From contig NC_070567.1 in assembly GCF_026914185.1 (NCBI RefSeq), positions 6,598,001 to 6,662,000 of the forward strand: a stretch of DNA of 64,000 nucleotides, written 5' to 3'. Below are positions 56,759-64,000 of the stretch, in pieces (positions within the stretch are counted from its first letter, which is position 1; each line of letters starts with the position of its first letter). The notes beneath the pieces were generated by a model. That model was not told where the DNA came from and did no database searches. It was given only the letters and a program-made list of their open reading frames with translations. Both the position numbers and the translations under genes were made by a program. The stretch is from Puccinia triticina (Eukaryota; Basidiomycota; Pucciniomycetes; Pucciniales; Pucciniaceae).

Positions 56759-57665
56759 CACTGCAAGAAAAACTCTAGAAACTGCTTGCAGTTGAGATGC
56801 AAGATCTCAAGGCAAGCTGTGCCTCATGCAAGAATCAATCACTGGGTGATTCAATTTCCATGCACATTGCATAATTTATGCAAGAGGGAGTCTAAGGTAC
56901 AAAAAACTGAGTACAGGCTCCAAAATACTGAGTTGATACCTGTGCAAATTCCCCTTTCATGTGAAAATTCCCCTTTCATGTGCACATACCCCTTTCATGT
57001 TCACATATCTCTTTCATGTGCGTGTATCCCTTTCATGTGCGTGTATCCCTTTCACAATGTGTACATACCCCTTTCATCATGCTTTCATGACCCTTTCATG
57101 TTTACATTTCCCCTTTGAGTTTTTTACATCCTTTTCAACCCTTTCATCATTCAGGTTTACATACCCCTTTGATGTTTACATATCCCTTTCATGTGCAAAT
57201 ACCCCTTATTGCACATACCCCTTTCATGCATACATACCCCTTTCATGAATACATACCCCTTTCATGCATACATACCCCTTTCATCATGTGTACATATCCC
57301 TTCTATGTGTTAATACACCTTCTCACATTCCCCTTTCATGTGTACATATTCCTTTCATATGTACATATCCCTTTCATGTGTACATACCATTTTTATGTTA
57401 TTCTGGCTGGATTCAATGGCACACGGAGTGTTTTCTAAAAGAAAATAAAAGGGTGCTCAGGAGGATGCTCATTTGCAAGGTTGAAAATTTGTCTCAGCCT
57501 ACTGCATGAGCTCTACAGCATGTTAAGCATTGAGTTGCTGAACAAGGTGCACACTGAAGGTGCACCAGCATGGAATTTGGGTGCTTGACTCCAGCTTGAG
57601 CTGAGGCTTGATTCAAGCTTGCTGCATCTCAACTGCAAGCAGTTTCTAGAGTTTTTCTTGCAGTG
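56759..57665. mobile_element. 907-bp CACTG-ended element inserted in copia
   Basis: TIRs of about 43 bp: CACTGCAAGAAAAACTCTAG... on the left with its complement ending TTGCAGTG on the right. GGT is duplicated on both sides (56756-56758 and 57666-57668). CACT-starting TIRs with a 3-bp duplication indicate a CACTA-type non-autonomous element. The interior has a tandem array at about 56948-57395 built on CCCCTTTCATGTGTACATA (19-20 bp). Removing the insertion and one GGT restores the copia reading frame. Confidence 0.92.
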
Positions 57666-57668
57666 GGT

Positions 57669-58811
57669 GCCAAAAGGATAGAAGGAAGATGCCGAAGGTT
57701 CTTGATTGGACCATAACTCGAGTGGACTGGATTTGCACCGAGAGTTGGGAATTCGATTAATCAAATAACACGCACATCTGTACGCGTAAGACCAAAGTGA
57801 ATCCGGTAGAGAAGAATGCCTGAGTGTAGTCCGGGCGATGTCACCAAGCGTGCAATTGAGTCTTTCCGCCTCGCCGTTCTGCTTGGGAGTATATGGAGAT
57901 GTGAATAAAAGGGATGTGCCAACAGATGATAGGTAGGATTCAAAGGACCGGGTAGTGTATTCTTTGGCATTGTCGCAGCGAATGAATTTAGGAGCCAAAT
58001 TAAAAAAAGAAATGAGACGTTTGATTAGAGCAATGATGATTGTGGGAACCTCCGAGCGATTCTTCATGGGAAATACAAAAGAATATGTTGTCGCATGATC
58101 CCGGACTGTTAAGAGAAACCGATGTCCACTGATATCCGGGTCGAGAGGACCCAGCACGTCCGTTACTAGCAGATCAAGTCAATTGTTCATTTGGATTACC
58201 TCCGGGAGATGATGACGTCGACGTTCGCTTTTGCATTGTTTGCACGTCTCGCAAATGAATGGGGTCCAGGACTTCAGATCGAATGATGGTACAAAGCGAC
58301 GTAAAAAATCCTTCACCGTGATATCAGATACATGGCCTAGCCGGCAGTGCCACTCGTAAGACGGAGAAGAGATTTGTAAGTTGGGAGAGAGAGATCGGGC
58401 AGAAGGGAAGATCGGTTGAAACGAATTTTCGGACACAATCCAAGACCGGTTTTGATATTGAGCAGTAAAGGAAAGAAAAGGAGAACGAAGTCGAATGTCA
58501 TTGTTCGGCAAGAATTCTGGCCGAAATCCCAAGTCGATGAATTGACCAAGACTAAGAAGCGTGCCCTTCATTTCCGGGCTGTACAGTACCCGTGGAACCG
58601 CTAGGATACCAGCCCCACTGGTTATCTTGAGGTGACCACTGTGTGTCGCGAGCATGAAACCCGAGGCAGACGCTAAGTTCAGCCTGACTGGAGGAGATAA
58701 TTTTGAGAGATAAGAAAATTGATGAACAGATTGGCTCACGTGATGGGTCGCTCCAGAATCCAAAACCGTGCCTGCGCCAGCGGCACCTGTTGCATCCGCC
58801 CCCACTGCCGA
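57669..58811 (-). pseudogene. pol: copia protease and integrase region
   Basis: From MGADATG after TGA 58812-58814. Protease motif VLDSGATHHV; GAG-pre-integrase finger WHCRLGH...CETCKQCK. TGA at 58179-58181 follows VIQMNN. The integrase core is TDVLGPLDPD, IRCDNAKEYTT and NGEAERLNC, giving the D, D and E positions. It ends at the CACTG-element boundary near SASSFYPFGT. Confidence 0.93.
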
Positions 58812-60359
58812 TCAAATCGCCGGATTCTCCTCAAGTCTAGTGGGGGGGTCGTTCGGAGGTGCGGCTTGACGGGCAAAACCGGAAGCGGGGCGAACAGGTG
58901 TTGGGGTATTGGGAAGTTGCAGGCCGGCGTCTCTGTGGAGGGTCGGGCAAGTCGATCTCCAGTGTCCCAAGACCCCACAATAGAGGCATGGCCTGCCGGT
59001 GAGAAGGTTTGGATCGCTTGGACCGGTGTTTCCTTTTCGGATATTGTTGATCGCTGCCGCAATGTCGTTGATCGTCGGATTTCCTGGAGTGCCGATGTTC
59101 GGATTGCGTGGAGGATTGTTCCCGGATGCCGGTGGACGTGCTTGAGGTGGCGGGCGTTGTGATCGGTCCTGTCTTGGTTGCTGGTTAGTTGCCGGCCGGG
59201 GTGCTCCCCACTGAGTGTTTTGTGGCTGATTCTGCCAAGTGCGGAAGACCGCCCGTACCGTCGCAGTAGACGAATCAAAACAAACTGTTTCACCATAGGC
59301 TGACGTAAGGATAGCTTGAATGTCTCTCGCCGAGACGTCGGGTTTCGCGCCAAGTTGCAAAGAAATGTTTTGAAAAAGTTGCGATCGGGACATGGACGGG
59401 GGAGGCGGCACAACGGACTGGAGTATAAGACTTTCCACGAGGGGAGAGAGAGACGCTCCAACCTTCTGTAAATCAGAGAAGATGTCAAAAATTTTGTTGA
59501 AGAGGCCAGGTATTTGCAAAGGATCTGTCGATTGTCCCAAGACCCGTAATTCCATAAGTCTGTCGACGAGTTCCATTTGTCGGAATCGTATGGTTCCTTG
59601 GAAATTGGTTTCAACCGCTGTGTAAGCCTCAGTTCCCATTGTGTATCGATCCACAAGCAACGACAATTCATCGTGTACCGTGATTTGAATAAGAAAGAGA
59701 AGGCAAGTATTTTCTTGAGTCAACAGTTTGGCGAAGTTTTCAGTTTTGTCAAAAAAGTTCGCGTGACCGAGCGTGAGAAGAATGACTCGGGTGAGGCCCT
59801 GTTTCCATTTATTGAAATTCAATCCATCAGCCGATAGCAACTCCACGTCCTGTTTGTAAATACTTGGCTGTTGGAGGAACTTCGTTCTTGGTGATATGTC
59901 TACGGTGTTGCTTTGTGACATGGGCGGAATGGGCGATTCGGGGGTATGAATGGGTTCCGAAGTCGTTGATGACGATTCCGATGAATATTGAGGAGGGCTC
60001 GTACCCCGCGGTATGTTGATCTTTGGTCAATATCCCGGTTGTGGAATTAATTGGTTGATAGGAAGTCCAAAAGGGTTCCTGACTATGCCATCGTCAGATG
60101 AGATTGAAGTCAATATTAAAGCACCTTCTTCAATGTGTCGAGTTACTACTTTAGAAAATATGTAAGATACCGCAGAAATGAAAGGTGAAGGCGGACAATC
60201 GTGGTTTGTCGGGTCTGTTTTCTCTTCGACCGGGGAAGGTGGTAGTGGTGGCAATTGCAAGAGTGCTTTATAGGCCTTTGTTTGTTTCGGTCGTTTAGCT
60301 CTAGTCGTTGGTGGTAGTAAGCCTGCGAGTGCCGGTTTATCTCTGTGGGTTTTTACCAT
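58812..60359 (-). pseudogene. gag: copia Gag region with one internal TGA
   Basis: Opens at ATG 60359-60357 (MVKTHRDKPAL), 75 bp after the LTR. TGA at 60029-60027 interrupts it, and the same frame resumes (MSQSNTVDISPRTKFLQQ at 59921) through a copia Gag-like helical domain (LLVDRYTMGTEAYTAVETNF, LMELRVLGQSTD). A CCHC knuckle CLYCGVLGHWRSTC precedes the TGA at 58814-58812, after which protease follows in the same frame. Confidence 0.92.
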
Positions 60360-60416
60360 GCAAAGTTGATGCCGATGTCGATCAAAAGTCGGTAGAGAAG
60401 GTTAGTTTAGGTTCGA

Positions 60417-60433
60417 GCAGGTGACTCTTAATC
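60417..60433 (-). other. Primer-binding site, half-tRNA-Lys type
   Basis: On the minus strand GATTAAGAGTCACC directly follows the 5' LTR. Its complement GGTGACTCTTAATC matches the anticodon stem-loop of tRNA-Lys(CUU) up to about position 40, so the primer would be a cleaved 5' half of that tRNA. Confidence 0.65.
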
Positions 60434-60534
60434 TGTTGTGAGTGTAAAAACCCTTACTTGTATTGCTCCTCCCCGACCTCCTCTTGAATCCCGCACGCTC
60501 CAAATTTGGAGTTTGTACACCCCACACTCCAACA
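60434..60534 (-). repeat. 5' LTR of the copia element
   Basis: 101 bp. Differs from the other LTR at three positions in the GAATCCCRCASGCTCC and AAATKTGG stretches. Confidence 0.93.
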
Positions 60535-60539
60535 CACAT

Positions 60540-60896
60540 GACAGGTTTCAGGAGCAAAGCACTCAATGTGACAAAACCAGATTATCCTCAGCTTTGGCCC
60601 TGGATGTAAGAGTCCCGTTGGACTCTTCACTAAAGACTAAGAATGGCGCTGAGAAACTTGTCTCGAGGATTTCTAGTGCCCAACTGTGTTATTTATTTCA
60701 AAGGGAGAAGAACTAGCACGGAGAGATCAACATCTCTCTAACAAAGGGAAGAGGAGAAGAGAGAAAGAGAAAAGGGAAATACATACCTAGCACGGAGAGA
60801 TCAACATCTCTACCAAGCTGGGAAGGCGGGGAGGAACAACTATATGGGTCCCGCGGTGGGACTTGTGATATTTATGTGACACCCCAGGAGGGGGGC
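60540..60896. other. Interior of the CACCAGG-family element
   Basis: Contains CCTCAGCTTTGGCCCTGG, resembling subterminal modules at 13750-13860, and a duplicated CTAGCACGGAGAGATCAACA block (about 60714 and 60786). No gene. Confidence 0.4.
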
Positions 60897-61460
60897 TCAC
60901 ACTGGCCCAGCTGATGCTCAGTGTTTATCCTGGCTCAGCTGATGCTCAGCTTTTGCCCTGGCTCAGCTGATGCTCAGCTTTTGCCCTGGCTCAGCTGATG
61001 CTCAGCTTTTGCCCTGGCTCAGCTGATGCTCAGCTTTTTCCCTGGCTCAGCTGATGCTCAGCTTTTGCCCTGGCTCAGCTGATGCTCAGCTTTTGCCCTG
61101 GCTCAGCTGATGCTCAGCTTTTGCCCTGGCTCAGCTGATGCTCAGCTTTTGCCCTGGCTCAGCTGATGCTCAGCTTTTGCCCTGGCTCAGCTGATGCTCA
61201 GCTTTTGCCCTGGCTCAGCTGATGCTCAGCTTTTTCCCTGGCTCAGCTGATGCTCAGCTTTTGCCCTGGCTCAGCTGATGCTCAGCTTTTGCCCTGGCTC
61301 AGCTTTTGCCCTGGCTCAGCTGATGATCAGCTTTTGCCCTGGCTCAGATGATGCTCAGCTTTGGCACCAGCCACCTGATGATCATCTTTGGCCCTGGCGC
61401 AGCTGATGCTCAGCCTTGGTGGTGGCTCAGCTGATGCTCAGCTTTGGCCCTAGCCTAGCT
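60897..61460. repeat. 28-bp tandem array (about 20 units)
   Basis: Units GCTCAGCTGATGCTCAGC plus TTTTGCCCTG, very homogeneous until 61330, then decaying. Inverted relatives (GAGCATCAGCTGCCCCAGG) lie at 61555-61650. Similar CTCAGCYTTGGCCC modules occur in the arms of the fold-back element at 13576, so this is probably a subterminal repeat array. Confidence 0.93.
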
Positions 61461-61688
61461 GATTTTTGTATCTGGTCCTTTCCAAGATTATGCCCATCTT
61501 TGTCCCTGGCATGGCTCAGCTGATACTTGGGGCCAGCTGGCCCAGGACTAGGTCAAAGCTGAGCATCAGATGGGACAGGAAGGCTGAGAAAAGACTGGTA
61601 CAAATCTGAGCATCAGCTGCCCCAGGACTAGTAAAAAGCTGAGCATCACTTGGGCAAGGATATTGAACAAGTGAAAAGAAAGGTCCAA

Positions 61689-61755
61689 GTGAAGTGGGTG
61701 TTGAACCCACAACCTCGTGTACTGTGAGAGTCAAACTCACATACTCAGCGGGGTG
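61689..61755 (-). ncRNA. tRNA-like fragment with long variable region
   Basis: On the minus strand a perfect 5-bp anticodon-type stem GTGAG-TTTGACT-CTCAC is followed by a 13-nt variable region and a perfect T arm GTGGG-TTCAACA-CCCAC. The acceptor 5' half and D arm are missing or decayed. A tRNA-Ser/Leu-like pseudogene or SINE head. Confidence 0.4.
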
Positions 61756-61759
61756 GTTT

Positions 61760-62150
61760 AATTTTACAAGTTGTATTTTACAAGGTACAAGGCCTTGTAA
61801 AAAAGGTCCTTGTAAAATTACACATTGGGGGGGTGATGTGTAATTTTACAAGGAGTTGTCCAAATCTTGACCTTGTAATGGAAGTCCTTGCAAAAAAGAC
61901 TTTGTAAATTTCCACCTCAGATTTTCCATGTGTAATTTCACAAGGTATATTTTTTCAAGGGGTGACCTTGTAAGAAAATGACCTTTCAAAATTGCACATT
62001 TTTAGCAAAATCTTGAATTTTACAAGGGAAATCTTTTAAATAGTAAAACACCTTGCAAAAGCACCTTGTAAAAATCAATGAAAGTGGTTAGCCAAGTTAA
62101 ATTTACAAGGTTTCAAAAAACATTTACAAGGTTATTTTGTCCCCCACCCC
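61760..62150. repeat. Dispersed TTACAAGG/CCTTGTAA motif cluster
   Basis: At least fifteen copies of TTACAAGG or its complement at irregular spacing in 390 bp. This is the same half-site as in the 22-bp minisatellite (TTACAAG), so possibly a seed or a decayed form of it. Confidence 0.5.
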
Positions 62151-62288
62151 TCCCTTTTTTTTTTTTTTTTTTTTTTTTTGAAAAACAACTTCAAACTGCA
62201 AAATGTGCCTAAGTTAACTGGGTGCCTCCCCCTGGGGATGACTTAGAGCCCTACAGGTTATTTTGTCTCAAGAGGTTGTAAGACCCCT

Positions 62289-62400
62289 CACCAGGAAAAA
62301 ATAATGATCACTTTTCTGCAAGTGACACAGCAAAGAACAAAGGGGCCTTTTTACTATTTTATGTCACTTGTAGGCAAGTGATCATTGTTTTTTCCTGGTG
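62289..62400. mobile_element. 112-bp MITE of the CACCAGG family
   Basis: CACCAGGAAAAAATAATGATC at the left and GATCATTGTTTTTTCCTGGTG at the right, with CCT on both outsides (a 3-bp duplication). AAGTGACA and its complement continue the inverted arms. The smallest member of the family that includes 13576-15448. Confidence 0.92.
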
Positions 62401-62724
62401 CCTGTGCCTTGGGTTTCATAAAACTTCAACAAGACCCAACTCAGACCAAATAGTCATGTTGCCTCCTCCCCTCCTTAGAAAATGGGAAGTTACACTATCT
62501 ATGTCCCTTAGATGTCATTTAGTTATCCAGTGCTATGTGTTGTTAAAAACAACATAAATAGAATCTGTGGGTGCCAAAAGAAAGCTTGAATGTTTCTCAA
62601 AAGGATGGGACCTAATTTCTTCAAAGAAACTCCTGTTTTTGATTTTGAAATGTCAATTATGTCATCAAAAATTAGTTATAATCTAGTCTAAGTTACCCAG
62701 ATACCTAATTTTTGATCTTAAAAA
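62401..62724. other. Unassigned intergenic sequence
   Basis: No gene or repeat recognised. Confidence 0.3.
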
Positions 62725-62983
62725 TCCAAGTTTATTAAAGACACAGTTTTTCCAAAACTAAAAAAATCAAGATCAAGGGTCTTCCCTTACAATTACACAA
62801 AATGAAGAAAAAAAAAATCATGGGTTTCCCCATTAACAAAATCTCAAAAAATAATGCTGGGTTTCCCCATCACAAAAAAGACACAAGCAATTTCTCAAGC
62901 TAGCCTTCCAACAGCGGCAAAGCCGTGCCCACAGGCTCAACACCCAGCCCGTGACAAGCGCACAGGTCAAAAGTGATGGACGT
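62725..62983 (+). repeat. Dispersed repeat, paralogous to 19337-19600
   Basis: Same landmarks in the same order as 19337-19600; it ends where the LTR-like copy C begins. Contains a CAGCGGCAAAGCCGTG hairpin near 62918. Confidence 0.7.
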
Positions 62984-63814
62984 TGTGGAACTACTCAAAT
63001 GAGAGAAGAGCTGCCTTCCTGACTAATACTACTGGGGATGAGTGTAACACTAAGAAAAAGAAGAAAGGTGTGGCTTTTCTACTATAATCTTAGACTGACT
63101 AATACTATGAGCTGACTACTTGTACCTGTAGGGTATGAGGAGGAGTGGAGGAGTAGTGGGGGGCAAAGATGAAAGGTGATGTGCAAATGTGAATGATATA
63201 TACAGGGGGATATATTTCTGGTATGTATGAAAGTGTATAAGATGTGTGAATGGCAATGTTATCTAATGGTGTGGTGAAATATGTACTGATGAAGGTGTAT
63301 CTAATGGTGTGGTGAAAAGGTCATACAGGGTGTATGGAGTAGAAATTCAATGTGGGGATACAACATATAGAGGGGAGTATATATGTGAGGAAATACAACA
63401 AGGGGAAATCATGATGAGCACAATGTAACAAGGTCTGAAGATGAGCAATGATGAAATGTTGAAGTGAAGTAATGATGAGCACTATGTAATGTAATGATGA
63501 AGTTATGTAATGATGAGCACTATGTAATGTAATGAGAAGTGATGTAATGATGAGCACTATGAAATGTGTAATATATGTAGCTATGGTGATGATGACTGTA
63601 ATATTTAATGTAGATGAAATGTAAGAAGCAGGAAAGTACCAATGAAACTGTATATGCTAATAACTTCTGATCCAAAGGGAATTTCAGGGTGGTATGAGTG
63701 AGTGACTAGGGGTAAAATGAGGTGTAGAATCTGAATCTGGAATAATAATGATGGATATGTGAAGGATATGTATGATATGAGAATGGTGATATGAGTGGGA
63801 ACAGGGTTACCACA
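62984..63814 (-). repeat. LTR-like repeat copy C
   Basis: On the minus strand it starts TGTGGTAACCCTGTTCCCAC (63814) and ends GTTCCACA (62984). Homologous to copies A and B, shorter, with local CATCATTACAT-type duplications at 63470-63560. No matching target duplication, so its ends may be rearranged. Confidence 0.6.
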
Positions 63815-64000
63815 CCGGATAAGTCATCCCGGGCCACGACCAAGTATTTCCATTTCCCCGCTTTTATGTGTACAGCGTTGATACTAACTCGTCCAAATAT
63901 AGTAGATTTACCGGTCACATGTTTTAGCTCCATTGGTTTGGTGGAACTCCTCTTTTGGCAGGCTTCGCAAGACTGAACCCATTCTACGACGTTTTTCTTC
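63815..64000 (-). pseudogene. Retrotransposon integrase fragment, runs off the window
   Basis: Minus-strand reading from the window edge: EWVQSCEACQKRSSTKP, then MELKHVTGKSTIFGRVSINA and KWKYLVVARDDLSG. This is the end of an integrase zinc finger (the CxxC) and the first catalytic segment of a gypsy-type integrase. It is cut at the LTR-like copy C, so it is truncated. Confidence 0.7.

Larger units (their letters stand above)
54666..60534 (-). mobile_element. Ty1/copia LTR retrotransposon, inactive
   Basis: 5,869 bp including a 907-bp insertion. The LTRs are 101 bp (TGTTG...CCAACA) at 54666-54766 and 60434-60534 with three differences. CACAT duplicates at 54661-54665 and 60535-60539. On the minus strand the order is LTR, PBS, gag, protease, integrase, reverse transcriptase, RNase H, purine tract (GAGGGGGGG), LTR; integrase before reverse transcriptase identifies Ty1/copia. 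One frame runs from 60359 nearly to the end if the insertion is set aside, broken by four TGA codons and one frameshift. Confidence 0.96.

Noticed and set aside
56675..57509. Plus-strand open frames with repeated PFHVYIPLS-type segments
   Set aside because: Translation of the internal TTTCATG minisatellite of the CACTG-ended element.

Overview
This is eukaryotic, repeat-dominated DNA. It most likely comes from a basidiomycete fungus, and a rust-type (Pucciniales) genome fits best. The reasons are introns of roughly 55-95 bp, a fungal SREBP-type membrane-anchored bHLH gene, Ty3, Ty1, hAT, Harbinger-like and CACTA-like elements, and very large minisatellites. The species is an inference; no rRNA or other phylogenetic marker is present.

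Layout. 1-17035 is mostly a 22-bp (later 21-bp) minisatellite built on the inverted repeat GTTTACA-AGA-TGTAAAC. It is broken up by nested elements: a 1.37-kb TIR element, a PIF/Harbinger MITE with TTA duplications, a GTAAC-rich TIR element and a 1.87-kb fold-back CACTA-like element with a CAA duplication. One small two-exon gene lies on the minus strand at 11377-11891. 17500-19600 holds further tandem and inverted repeats. 22695-24086 is a serine-rich gene with a possible Whi5-like motif. 24640-30873 is a young Ty3/gypsy element: its 400-bp LTRs showed no difference in the stretches compared, and pol is interrupted by a single TGA. 34076-39101 is the best gene of the window, a five-exon SREBP/Sre1 homologue of 1,557 codons.

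39700-43111 is a decayed hAT transposase carrying two nested elements. 47600-50710 is a long inverted duplication with two head-to-head copies of a small secreted Gly/Ala-rich protein gene. 51477-52806 is an LTR that received a 355-bp miniature LTR element (TRIM). The 130-bp LTRs of this TRIM carry a tRNA-like pol III promoter, and its primer-binding site matches the anticodon arm of initiator tRNA. 54666-60534 is a Ty1/copia element on the minus strand with 101-bp LTRs and a CACAT duplication. It apparently uses a half-tRNA-Lys primer, is interrupted by four in-frame TGA codons and carries a CACTG-ended element. 60535-64000 contains another subterminal-repeat array, a 112-bp MITE of the CACCAGG family, an LTR and an integrase fragment running off the window.

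The genes do not form a pathway: SREBP, the secreted-protein pair and the possible Whi5-like protein are separate islands among transposons. The most notable signals are the TRIM with a tRNA-like promoter, half-tRNA priming in two unrelated elements, stop codons all in a TTGA context (a TCG to TTG mutation signature), the CACCAGG TIR family with 3-bp duplications, and the giant palindromic minisatellite.
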